Source of the DNA: CAG-791 sp002449595
Lineage (GTDB): Bacteria; Bacillota; Clostridia; Lachnospirales; Lachnospiraceae
Assembly (NCBI GenBank): GCA_946539855.1
Contig: CAMNHV010000010.1
Coordinates: 1 to 64,000 of the forward strand
Direction: 5' to 3'
Length of the DNA stretch: 64,000 nt
Part shown: piece after piece, positions 24,997 through 33,172 of the stretch
Layout: the number at the start of each line of letters is the position of its first letter
How positions within the stretch are numbered: the stretch's first letter is position 1
Translations under genes and position numbers: made by a program
Notes under the pieces: generated by a model
Databases searched by the model: none
What the model was told of the DNA's origin: nothing
What the model saw: only the letters and a program-made list of their open reading frames with translations

Positions 24997-26353
24997 GGTG
25001 CAGGAACCAGCTCAGCGACAGCAGATCGGCGCTGCCGCCGGGGGAGAGGCTTTCCTCTTCAAATTCCCTTCCAAGCTCCTCGAGCGTCTCTGTATCCGGC
25101 CACGCGTCCTTCTCAAGAAGGGTGAGGAGCTTCTCCCGGATGCGGCCGTAGGCGGCAAGCCCGCCGCGGGAGATCATGTTCGTGTCCGGCGTGTGCGCGA
25201 GAATGGCGAGCAGCGCGCCGCAGCCGGCCCTGTCGTTGGACATGCCGCGCCGCAGGCCCTCCTCCAGAACGGGAAGTCCGTATTCGGCGACGGACGGGAA
25301 TCCCGCCTCCGCTTCGCCGCGAATGCCCGTGATCCCGTGCGATGCGTAGATCCTCTCGCCGGCGGTCGCCTGGGAGGGTGCTTCCGCATCTTTTGCCGCT
25401 TCCGTATCTTTTGCTGCGAGCTCCCTTGACGAGATCCCGGCGCACATCGCCGCCGCTTCCGCGAGAATGGCGGATGGCCGGGTGCGTTCCTCCGCGGGGA
25501 GCCTCCCTGCGGCCGCGCACGCGAGCCCCATGGAGAAGATCGCTCCCTTGTGCGTGTTCACGCCGCCCGTCGCGGCGTACATCCCGCGCTCCGCCTCGCG
25601 TCCCGCCTCACGGAGTGCGGCGAGCACCGAGGGCGCCGCCTCTCCGGAAGAGGTGATCCCGGCTTCGGCACACGTCCGGAAATACGGGTAGAGCCCCGAA
25701 GCACTCGCGAGAAAAGTGTAGAAATCCATATCGTTATGGCTGCCGCTGCCCGCCCGGTCCACCAGGCCCGGCTTCGGCGTCACGCTGATCTCGTACAGAA
25801 GGGACTGCACCGCCCTGCGCGCGATCGCGTCCGGATCCGTGCGGTCCAGTTCGTCCCGGAGCAGCGCCTTCGCCGCATTCTGCAGCTCCTCCACGGTGTG
25901 GCTGCGGCTCCGCGCGCACTCCGCCGCCGGCCTGCCGCAGATGAGGCAGCGCCGCGGGGTGGGCCGCTCGAGCTTCCGCCCCTCCGGCGTGAGAACGTCC
26001 AGGTCAAAGAGCCGTCCGAGCGGCGTCGCCTCCTCGATCCCGACGCACAGCCGCTTCACGCTGTCCGCGGGAAGATCGGTCACATACAGGCCCTCACACC
26101 CGGTCACTTCTGAGATCTCTGTGTGGAAAAGTATTTTGCCCCCGATCTCGCGAATCCCTGCCCGGAGCCTCGCGCTGCCGAGCGCGAAGCCGCGGCGGAT
26201 GAGCGGGCTGTTCTTGACCGGCCCGGCGATATTCATGGAGAAGGAGACCAGCGTGCATCCATATTCAGAGAGCAGCTGCGTCTGTTGCATAGCCCGCCTC
26301 TCCCGGGCTTCCAGCATCATGGAGAGGTCGGCAGTCTGGTTTTCCTGCGTCAT
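24977..26353 (-). CDS. citXG: CitX-CitG fusion: citrate lyase prosthetic-group synthesis and transfer
   Basis: 458 residues. The N-terminal ~170 residues match CitX (apo-ACP phosphoribosyl-dephospho-CoA transferase; MLEARERRAMQQTQLL, then CICGR-like RRCLICGRPAAEC near the junction). The rest matches CitG (2'-(5''-triphosphoribosyl)-3'-dephospho-CoA synthase), with KPGLVDRAGSGSHNDMDF and GVNTHKGAIFSMG. Together they make the prosthetic group and load it onto CitD. The start is ATG 26353 with AAAGGAGG; upstream in-frame sequence is the lysR gene. It overlaps the lysR stop by 4 bp. A short in-frame AAKDTEAAKDAEA repeat near the C-terminal third looks like slippage. Confidence 0.9.
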   Translation of the reverse strand: MTQENQTADLSMMLEARERRAMQQTQLLSEYGCTLVSFSMNIAGPVKNSPLIRRGFALGSARLRAGIREIGGKILFHTEISEVTGCEGLYVTDLPADSVKRLCVGIEEATPLGRLFDLDVLTPEGRKLERPTPRRCLICGRPAAECARSRSHTVEELQNAAKALLRDELDRTDPDAIARRAVQSLLYEISVTPKPGLVDRAGSGSHNDMDFYTFLASASGLYPYFRTCAEAGITSSGEAAPSVLAALREAGREAERGMYAATGGVNTHKGAIFSMGLACAAAGRLPAEERTRPSAILAEAAAMCAGISSRELAAKDTEAAKDAEAPSQATAGERIYASHGITGIRGEAEAGFPSVAEYGLPVLEEGLRRGMSNDRAGCGALLAILAHTPDTNMISRGGLAAYGRIREKLLTLLEKDAWPDTETLEELGREFEEESLSPGGSADLLSLSWFLHLMREEA

Positions 26354-27276
26354 TTCGCAGCCTCCTTTCCCGCGTGCGGAGTGTTCCCGAGAGAATCCCT
26401 GAGAAGGGTGATGAAGGCCTCGGCGTAGCGCGGCAGATCCTCGTCTTTTCTCCAGATGGCGTAGTAGTGCCGCTCGTTCCGGTAGTCCTTTAACGGGAAG
26501 AACTTCGCCGACTCCTTCACGGCGCCGTAGTAATAGATGTCGGAGCAGAGCATGCACGCGCCGACCGCGGACGTGACGCGCCGCGCGACTTCCATGGAGT
26601 CCGTCTCCAGGAGGACGTACGGCTTCAGGGCGTATTTGCGGAACAGGGAGTCCTGCACGACGCGGACGCTGTGGCCGGGTTTCAGGGTCACGATCTGTTC
26701 CTTCGCGAGCTCCAGAACGGACAGCGGGACGCCGTTCTTATGCTTCTTCGCCGGTCCGGAGCCGCTGCCGGCGAGAATTCCGATCGTCTCCTTTTCAATA
26801 AGGGAATAAGAGAAGTCCAGACTTGCCGACTCGACTGCCGCGAGCCCGAGATCGATCTCGCCGAGCCGCAGCATCTCCTCGAGCCGCGCACTGCCGGCCT
26901 CCCGGATCTCCAGCCTGATGCCGGGATAGCGCTCGCGGAAGACGGGGAGCACCGCGGGCAGGATCATCATGCTCCGCTGGACGCTGATCCCGAGGCGAAG
27001 TCTTCCGCTGTTCTCCTCCCGGATGTCCCGGAGCTGGTTCTCCAGTTTCCTCGATGCTGTAAGAAGCGTGTTCGCGCACTCGACGTACTTCTCCCCCGCG
27101 TAGGTGAGGCGGATCGGGAGCGTCGAGCGGTCGAAGAGGGCGACACCGTACTCTTCCTCGATCTGGCGGATCATCTGGCTTAAGGATGGCTGGCTGACGT
27201 GGAGCCGTCTCGCGGCAGCCGTGATGCTGCCTTCCTCGGCGATGACGCTGATATATTGGGCGTGCCTGAAATTCAT
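26350..27276 (-). CDS. LysR-family regulator of the citrate genes (predicted)
   Basis: 308 residues: winged helix-turn-helix at about 1-60 (HAQYISVIAEEGSITAAARR, LHVSQPSLSQMIRQIEEE), then a type 2 periplasmic-binding-like effector domain. It is first in the leftward operon with citXG and citC and divergent from citDEF, the usual arrangement for a LysR protein that controls both sides, probably in response to citrate. A palindrome in the shared promoter region (27392-27415) is a candidate binding site. Ligand and direction of control are inferred. Confidence 0.88.
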   Translation of the reverse strand: MNFRHAQYISVIAEEGSITAAARRLHVSQPSLSQMIRQIEEEYGVALFDRSTLPIRLTYAGEKYVECANTLLTASRKLENQLRDIREENSGRLRLGISVQRSMMILPAVLPVFRERYPGIRLEIREAGSARLEEMLRLGEIDLGLAAVESASLDFSYSLIEKETIGILAGSGSGPAKKHKNGVPLSVLELAKEQIVTLKPGHSVRVVQDSLFRKYALKPYVLLETDSMEVARRVTSAVGACMLCSDIYYYGAVKESAKFFPLKDYRNERHYYAIWRKDEDLPRYAEAFITLLRDSLGNTPHAGKEAAK

Positions 27277-27391
27277 GAAACCTCCGGTTGCGGACAGCCG
27301 TGGCTGGCGGACCGCGCTTTTCTCTGTATGAGACTAATATACCACGACCTATAACGATATAATTGAAAACTTATATATTTATGTTGGAATT

Positions 27392-27415
27392 GGAATTATG
27401 AAGTTATGTAATTCC
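27392..27415. promoter_or_regulatory. Candidate LysR operator between divergent citrate operons
   Basis: GGAATTA (27392-27398) and TAATTCC (27409-27415) form a perfect inverted repeat with a 10-bp spacer, overlapping the region just upstream of a GATAAT -10 (27418-27423) for citD. An extra TTGGAATT copy abuts it on the left. Confidence 0.5.
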
Positions 27416-27484
27416 ATGATAATCTTAAAGTACGGAAAGGTATTCATCAACACAGATTGTGAATGGGAAAGGAGAGAATGCCGT

Positions 27485-27784
27485 ATGGAAATCAGTAAGG
27501 CAGCGGTGGCAGGCACGCTGGAATCCAGCGACTGCATGGTGACTGTCGAGCCGGGCAGCGGCACGGTCGAGCTTGATCTCGAGAGCGCCGTGATGCGTCA
27601 GTTCGGCAAGCAGATCCGCAAGGTGATCCTGGAGACGCTGGAGCGCCTGGATGTGACGAACGCCAAGGTCACCGTAGTCGACAAGGGGGCACTGGACTGC
27701 ACGATCAAGGCAAGAGTGGAATGCGCGGTCTACCGCAGCAATGACGTCAAAGACAAACTGCCGTGGGGAGGGGCGATCAGATGA
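27485..27784 (+). CDS. citD: Citrate lyase acyl carrier protein (gamma subunit)
   Basis: 99 residues. The prosthetic-group serine is Ser14 in GTLESSDCM, as in known CitD proteins. It carries the acetyl/citryl thioester arm between CitF and CitE. The start is ATG 27485 with AAAGGAGA; an upstream in-frame extension to 27398 covers the operator and is not coding. Overlaps citE by 4 bp. Confidence 0.95.
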   Translation: MEISKAAVAGTLESSDCMVTVEPGSGTVELDLESAVMRQFGKQIRKVILETLERLDVTNAKVTVVDKGALDCTIKARVECAVYRSNDVKDKLPWGGAIR

Positions 27785-28680
27785 ATCCGAACAAGAAGCG
27801 CCTTCGCAGAAGCATGATGTTTCTGAACTGTCAGAAACCGGGCCTGATCAAGGACCCTTACATCTATTCACCGGACTCGATCATGCTCGATCTTGAGGAC
27901 GCGGTCGCCGAGCGGGAGAAGGATGCGGCGCGCTATTCGCTGTATCACGCCCTGCAGGAGATCGACTACCGCGGCGTCGAGCGCGTGGTCCGCATCAACG
28001 GCCTGGACACCGACCTGTGGCTCGAGGACGTGCGCTGCTCCGTGGCGGGCGGCTGCGACGCGATCCGCATCCCGAAGACGGAGACGGCCGACGACGTAAA
28101 GAAAGTGGAAGCTGCTGTTGCGGCAGCGGAAGAGGAATTCGGGAGAGAGCAGGGCAGCACGCTCATCATGGCGGCGCTGGAGTCCGCGAAGGGCGTCATG
28201 AACGCCTATGAGATCTGCACGTCTTCCGAGCGGCTGTTCGGCATCGCACTGTCCGGCGGCGACTACACCAAGGACCTGCAGACGACGATCTCCGGCACGG
28301 GCGTTGAGCTGATGGGCGCCCGCCAGCACATGATCATCGCGGCGAGAGCCGCGGGCGTGCAGTGCTTTGACACGGTCTATACGAACCTGAATGACATGGA
28401 AGGCTTCCGGCACGACGTCGAGACGATCCACACGATGGGATTCGACGGCAAGTCCATCATCAATCCGAGGCAGATCCCGATCGTCCATGAGATCTTTACG
28501 CCTACGCAGAAGGACATCATTTTCGCGGAGAAGGTCGTCCACGAGATCGACACCAAGAAGGCACAGGGCATCGGCGTCTTCACGGTCGATGGCAAGATGA
28601 TTGACATCGCGTTCTATGACGGCGCGAAGAGAACACTGGCACTGGCGAAAGCTTCCGGCGTATATAAGGGGGAGATCTGA
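27781..28680 (+). CDS. citE: Citrate lyase beta subunit (citryl-ACP lyase)
   Basis: 299 residues of the HpcH/HpaI aldolase superfamily. RRSMMFLNCQKPG at the N-terminus, SIMLDLEDAVAE (substrate and Mg binding), RINGLDT and RIPKTE are typical CitE segments. It cleaves citryl-ACP to acetyl-ACP and oxaloacetate. Start ATG 27781 with GGGAGGGG, overlapping the citD stop. Confidence 0.95.
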   Translation: MNPNKKRLRRSMMFLNCQKPGLIKDPYIYSPDSIMLDLEDAVAEREKDAARYSLYHALQEIDYRGVERVVRINGLDTDLWLEDVRCSVAGGCDAIRIPKTETADDVKKVEAAVAAAEEEFGREQGSTLIMAALESAKGVMNAYEICTSSERLFGIALSGGDYTKDLQTTISGTGVELMGARQHMIIAARAAGVQCFDTVYTNLNDMEGFRHDVETIHTMGFDGKSIINPRQIPIVHEIFTPTQKDIIFAEKVVHEIDTKKAQGIGVFTVDGKMIDIAFYDGAKRTLALAKASGVYKGEI

Positions 28681-28682
28681 AT

Positions 28683-30239
28683 ATGATTAACGCAGTAGGA
28701 CGCGAGATCCCCGATGAGATCCTCAAGGCAACGGGGAAAGAGCCCTTCCAGGGCAACAATTACAAGAACGGCGTGCCGTTCCGCCGGATGGCTCCGATCA
28801 TCCATCCGGTGATGGATAACCAGCACAGCAAGCTGGTCGCCAGCATCCGCGAGGCGCTGGAGAAATGCCACGCGCACAGCGGCATGACGGTCAGTTTCCA
28901 CCACCATTTCCGGGAAGGCGACCTGATCGTCAACATGGTTATGAAAGAGATCCACGACATGGGTCTTAAGAACATCACGCTTGCGGCGACCTCGCTCGGC
29001 AAGGCGCACGACGCGCTCGTGCCGATGATCGAGGACGGGACGATCACGAGGATCGAGGCGTCCGGCGTCCGCGGCAAGATCGGCGAAGCGATCTCCAACG
29101 GCAAGCTGCAGGGCCTCGCGATCATGCGCAGCCACGGCGGCCGCGTTCGCTCTCTCGTGACGGGCGAGACCAAAGTCGATATCGCCTTCATCGGTGCGCC
29201 GACTTCCGATGATTACGGCAACCTCCGCGGCATCGGCGGCAAGACGAACTGCGGCGTTCTTAGTTACTCCCACGTAGACGGCGACTGCGCCGAATACGTC
29301 GTCGCGATCACGGACTGCCTCGTGCCGTTCCCGAACTTCCCGGCGCACATCTCCATGACGAAGGTCGACTACGTCTGCGTCGTGGATGCCATCGGCATCC
29401 CGGAGAAGATCGCGACCGGCGCGGCGAAGCCCACCACGGACCAGCGCAAGCTGATGATGGCGGAGTACTGCACGCAGGTGGTCGTGAACACGCCTTACTT
29501 CAAGGACGGGTTCTCCTACCAGACCGGCGTCGGCGGCGCATCCATCGCCTCCACGATCTCCCTCACGAAGATCATGCAGGAGAGGGGCGTCAAGATGGGA
29601 TTCGGCGTCGGCGGCCTGACCAAGCCGATGTGCGACCTGCTTGACATGGGCCTCGTCCGTGTCCTGATGGACACGCAGGCATTCGACCTCGACGCGGTGT
29701 CGAACGTCATCGATCCGAAGCATCACAGGATCACGGCCGGCGCGTACGCGAACCCGTTCAACAAAGGCGCGTTCGTCAACAAGCTGGACTACGTCATCCT
29801 GGCGTCTCTCGAAGTCGACGTGCACTTCAACTGCAACGTCGTCGTCGGGTCGGACGGCGTCATCACCGGTGCGCAGGGCGGACATCCCGACACGGCCCAG
29901 GGCGCGAAGTGCACGATCGTGATCTGCCCGCTTCTGCAGGGCAGGATCCCCGCGATCTGCACGAACGTCACGACAGTCACGACACCCGGCGAGAGCGTCG
30001 ACATCGTCGTCACCGACTACGGCGTCGCGGTCAACCCGAATCGCCACGATCTTCTGGAAGCACTGAAAAAAGCAGACTGCGTGCCGCTCAAGACGATCGA
30101 AGAGCTCAGGGATATCGCGTACTCCATCGTCGGAGAGCCGGAACCCGTAGAATTTGAAGACCGCATCGTCGGCATCATCGAGGCGCGCGACGGCACCATC
30201 ATGGACGTCGTCCGTCAGGTGAAGCAGACGGAGGAATAA
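28683..30239 (+). CDS. citF: Citrate lyase alpha subunit (citrate:acetyl-ACP transferase)
   Basis: 518 residues with the CitF layout: INAVGREIPDEI near the start, HHHFREGDLIVNMV, a glycine-rich GVGGASIASTISL stretch and GAQGGHPDTAQGAKC near the C-terminus. It exchanges acetyl for citryl on the ACP. It begins 2 bp after citE with GGGGAG. A 1045-codon antisense frame opposite it is a GC artefact. Confidence 0.95.
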   Translation: MINAVGREIPDEILKATGKEPFQGNNYKNGVPFRRMAPIIHPVMDNQHSKLVASIREALEKCHAHSGMTVSFHHHFREGDLIVNMVMKEIHDMGLKNITLAATSLGKAHDALVPMIEDGTITRIEASGVRGKIGEAISNGKLQGLAIMRSHGGRVRSLVTGETKVDIAFIGAPTSDDYGNLRGIGGKTNCGVLSYSHVDGDCAEYVVAITDCLVPFPNFPAHISMTKVDYVCVVDAIGIPEKIATGAAKPTTDQRKLMMAEYCTQVVVNTPYFKDGFSYQTGVGGASIASTISLTKIMQERGVKMGFGVGGLTKPMCDLLDMGLVRVLMDTQAFDLDAVSNVIDPKHHRITAGAYANPFNKGAFVNKLDYVILASLEVDVHFNCNVVVGSDGVITGAQGGHPDTAQGAKCTIVICPLLQGRIPAICTNVTTVTTPGESVDIVVTDYGVAVNPNRHDLLEALKKADCVPLKTIEELRDIAYSIVGEPEPVEFEDRIVGIIEARDGTIMDVVRQVKQTEE

Positions 30240-30287
30240 AGTAACTGAAGGCCTAAACTCTAATTCACCCAGGGAGGGGGACAGAAC

Positions 30288-31694
30288 ATGAGCAACACCA
30301 TAGTTGGTATTCTGGGCCTGGTCACGATCATTGCGATCGTCGTGACGCTGTTCAGAAGCAAGACGCAGCCCGCAATCGCATTCATCGTCTGGCCGACGAT
30401 TCTGGCGCTTGTGATGATCATCGGAGGAAGGTTTACATTCGACAACCTCGCGGCAATGATCAAGGCAGGGTTCAACAGCACCGGCCCGACAGCAGCACTG
30501 TTTGTATTCTCGGTCCTTTACTTCGGCATCATGACCGATGCCGGCATGTTCGACGTCATCATCGGCAAACTGATGACGTTCGTCGGTGACAACGTCATCG
30601 GCGTGTGTATCGTCACCTGCATCATCGCCCTCGTGGGCCACCTCGACGGCGGCGGCGCATCCACCTTCTGTATCGTGGTTCCCGCGATGCTTCCGGTCTA
30701 CAAGCGCATGCACATGCGCACAACGAGCCTCCTGAGGATCGCGGTCCTCGCGATGGGCGTCCTGAACCTGATGCCCTGGGCAGGCCCCACGATGCGCGCG
30801 GCGTCCGTTCTCGGCATCGAGGCGGGCAGCCTGTGGCAGACGATCCTTCCGATCCAGATCTTCGGTATCGTTCTCGCACTGGCGCACGCATATCTGACCG
30901 GCCTTCAGGAAAAGAAGCGCGGCGCAGGCCTCACCGGCAAGCTCGCGGAGACCGAAGGCGAAGTCAAGGTCGAGGAGAGCACTGTGGCGACGACTGACAA
31001 CGAGCTCGCCCGCCCGAAGCTCTTCGTGTTCAACATCATTCTCACCATCGCGATCATCGCCATGCTGATCTGGGACGTGTTCCCGAGCTACTATCCGTTC
31101 ATGATCGGTGTCGCGATCGCCCTGTTCGTCAACTACGGCTTCACGGCGGCGATGCACAAGAAGATCATCAATCTTCACGCTGGCCCGGCTCTCATGATGT
31201 GCTCCACCCTGATGGGTGCGGCCGTCCTGATGGGCGTCCTGACCTCCAGCCTTGGCGCGGACGGCGCCGTGATCTCCGCAAAGACGATGGAGCTTCCCGC
31301 AGACGCGATCCCTTCGGTCGTGCGCTGCCTCGCAGGCCTCGTTTCCAGTATTCTTCCGCACGCACTCGGCAGGCACCTTCCGATGGTCATCGGTATTCTT
31401 TCCGTGCCGCTTGCGCTCGCGTTTGATACGGACAGCTACTTCTACGGCATGCTTCCCGTCGTCATCGGCATCGGCCAGGCATTCGGCGTCGACGCGCTTC
31501 CGATCGCGGTCGCGATGGTCGTCTGCCGCAACTGCGCGACCTTCATCAGCCCGATGGTCCCTGCGACTCTTCTGGGCACCGGTCTCGCGGAAGTCGACAT
31601 CAAGGATCACATCAAGGCGAGCTTCTTCTACGTGTGGGGCTTCTCCATCCTCTGCATGATCGCCGCGGCAATCTTCGGAATTATGCCGCTCTGA
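30288..31694 (+). CDS. CitMHS-family citrate transporter
   Basis: 468 residues, roughly 11-12 membrane segments. The VGHLDGGGASTFCIVVPAML loop and NLMPWAGPTMRAASVLG are characteristic of the CitMHS (Mg- or Ca-citrate:proton symporter) family. GGGAGGGGG before the ATG. Fourth gene of the citDEF operon, supplying the lyase with substrate. No oxaloacetate decarboxylase genes follow, so the fate of oxaloacetate is encoded elsewhere. Confidence 0.9.
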   Translation: MSNTIVGILGLVTIIAIVVTLFRSKTQPAIAFIVWPTILALVMIIGGRFTFDNLAAMIKAGFNSTGPTAALFVFSVLYFGIMTDAGMFDVIIGKLMTFVGDNVIGVCIVTCIIALVGHLDGGGASTFCIVVPAMLPVYKRMHMRTTSLLRIAVLAMGVLNLMPWAGPTMRAASVLGIEAGSLWQTILPIQIFGIVLALAHAYLTGLQEKKRGAGLTGKLAETEGEVKVEESTVATTDNELARPKLFVFNIILTIAIIAMLIWDVFPSYYPFMIGVAIALFVNYGFTAAMHKKIINLHAGPALMMCSTLMGAAVLMGVLTSSLGADGAVISAKTMELPADAIPSVVRCLAGLVSSILPHALGRHLPMVIGILSVPLALAFDTDSYFYGMLPVVIGIGQAFGVDALPIAVAMVVCRNCATFISPMVPATLLGTGLAEVDIKDHIKASFFYVWGFSILCMIAAAIFGIMPL

Positions 31695-31786
31695 TCGGAT
31701 CCGCAATGCGGTGCGGGTCAGCAGCTGCTGAGAGCACCGGATGAAAATCATCGGCCGGAAGGCCGGAGAACAAAGAACTATACAGG

Positions 31787-31817
31787 ACTGTCGCCGTTAC
31801 TGGCGGCAGTTCTTTTT
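31787..31817 (+). terminator. Terminator of the citDEF-transporter operon
   Basis: ACTGTCGCC (31787-31795) pairs with GGCGGCAGT (31802-31810), one G-T pair, followed by TCTTTTT. An outer AAAGAACT/AGTTCTTT alternative pairing also exists. Confidence 0.8.
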
Positions 31818-31912
31818 ATGGGCGGAAATGCCTGGTGCGCAAGCCATGACTGCAGGATGCTGTTTTGTGAGTCTGAATCAATGAAATCTGCCATTCGGAA
31901 GCCATTCTGCGG

Positions 31913-31918
31913 TATAAT
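31913..31918 (+). promoter_or_regulatory. -10 element of the deformylase gene
   Basis: A consensus TATAAT 35 bp upstream of the start codon, in the gap after the citrate operon terminator. The -35 region is poor. Confidence 0.5.
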
Positions 31919-31952
31919 AAAGTGCATAGGAATCGGAAAGGAACCGCCGGAA

Positions 31953-32432
31953 ATGGAAAGAGAGATACTGCTGCTTGGAGACCCGAAACTGTACGAGATC
32001 TCGGAGCCGGTCCGGAGAGAGGAACTGGAGGAACTGCGCCCCGTATTTGAGGACATGTTCGACTGCATCCGCGGGATCCGCCGGGACTACGGGTTCGGCA
32101 GGGCGATCGCGGCGCCGCAGATCGGCGTGCAGAAGCGGCTGATCTGCATGCTGACGGACCGGCCGTACGTCATCATCAACCCGCAGCTGACCTTTGTGGG
32201 CGACGAGATGATGGAACTGATGGACGACTGCATGTCCTTCCCGAAGCTCCTCGTCAGGGTGCGGCGCTACCGCCACTGCATCCTGCGCTATCTGGACGAG
32301 AACTGGGAAGAGCAGGAGAAGCGGATGGACGACGACATGTCGGAACTGATCCAGCACGAGTACGACCATCTCGACGGGATCCTGGCGACCATGCGGGCGA
32401 TCGACAACAAGTCTTTTGTCATGAAAAAATAA
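31953..32432 (+). CDS. Peptide deformylase family protein, atypical motif 2
   Basis: 159 residues. Motif 1 is GRAIAAPQIG (about 48-57), motif 3 is QHEYDHLDG with the metal-binding HExxH, and motif 2 reads DDCMS instead of the usual EGCLS, so the metal-ligand Cys is kept but the Glu/Gly before it are not. True deformylases remove the N-formyl group from new proteins. With motif 2 altered, this may be a secondary or specialised deformylase. Start ATG 31953 with GGAAAGGA. The frame extends to 31818, but that part crosses the promoter. Confidence 0.82.
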   Translation: MEREILLLGDPKLYEISEPVRREELEELRPVFEDMFDCIRGIRRDYGFGRAIAAPQIGVQKRLICMLTDRPYVIINPQLTFVGDEMMELMDDCMSFPKLLVRVRRYRHCILRYLDENWEEQEKRMDDDMSELIQHEYDHLDGILATMRAIDNKSFVMKK

Positions 32433-32482
32433 GATGCAAGGAGCGGCGAAAGGCCGGTCCGGGAAAAGGAGGAACACGCACT

Positions 32483-33172
32483 ATGAATTTTTGCCCGAAC
32501 TGCGGAAGCAAACTGGACGGGAAGGTGAGATTCTGCCCGAACTGCGGCGCGCCGGTCGCGGGACAAGGCGGCGCCGGCAGCTCTTTCGGGAGCGAGGGAG
32601 CGGGCGCAGCCGGATCCGGGCAGCAGATGAGCATCGAGACGGATTACAGCCGCTACAGGGGATATGAGGATTACGCGTCGGGCACCCGCAGCGCGGGCAG
32701 CCAGTACACGAACGCCGGCGACGGCGCGTACAGCGGCGGCGCATACAGCAGCGGAAACGCGCAGGGCGCCGGTGCATACGGCAATGCGGGCGCGCAGAGG
32801 ACCAGAGCTTACACCGCAGGCACCTCGACCGGGATCAGCAGGAGAAACATCGCGCTCTGCGTCATTTTCTCGCTCCTTACGTTCGGGATCTACGGCCTGT
32901 TCTGGATGGCGAAGGAGAACGACGACATCAACCTGCTCTCCGGCGAAGTGAACGCGACGGGCGGCGGCATGGTCGTCCTGCTCTCGATCGTCACCTGCGG
33001 GATCTACGCGCTCTACTGGTATTACAAGATGGGTGAGCGCACCGACCGGATCAAAGGGTCGCAGGAAGGCTCGACCGGGCTCATCTACCTGCTGCTTGCC
33101 ATCTTCGGGCTGTCGATCGTCTCGGTGTGCCTGATCCAGGATACGATCAACCGGAGCGTGGGCAGGATATGA
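32483..33172 (+). CDS. Zinc-ribbon protein with DUF4234-type membrane domain
   Basis: 229 residues: a double CPNCG zinc ribbon at the N-terminus (CxxC at 4-7 and 19-22), a Gly/Ser/Tyr-rich flexible region to about 115, then a membrane domain with three hydrophobic segments and the paired ITFGIYGLFWM / VTCGIYALYWYYK type repeats of DUF4234. Function is unknown; such proteins are common small membrane proteins in Clostridia. AAGGAGG precedes the ATG. The stop overlaps the next start (ATGA), linking it to the aminotransferase. Confidence 0.75.
   Translation: MNFCPNCGSKLDGKVRFCPNCGAPVAGQGGAGSSFGSEGAGAAGSGQQMSIETDYSRYRGYEDYASGTRSAGSQYTNAGDGAYSGGAYSSGNAQGAGAYGNAGAQRTRAYTAGTSTGISRRNIALCVIFSLLTFGIYGLFWMAKENDDINLLSGEVNATGGGMVVLLSIVTCGIYALYWYYKMGERTDRIKGSQEGSTGLIYLLLAIFGLSIVSVCLIQDTINRSVGRI

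Noticed and set aside
26354..26557. N-terminal extension of CitXG
   Set aside because: It is lysR sequence in another frame; ATG 26353 has AAAGGAGG and overlaps the lysR stop.
28614..31751. 1045-codon minus-strand ORF opposite citF and the transporter
   Set aside because: His/Asp/Arg-rich composition typical of antisense reading of GC-rich genes; the plus-strand products are clear family members.
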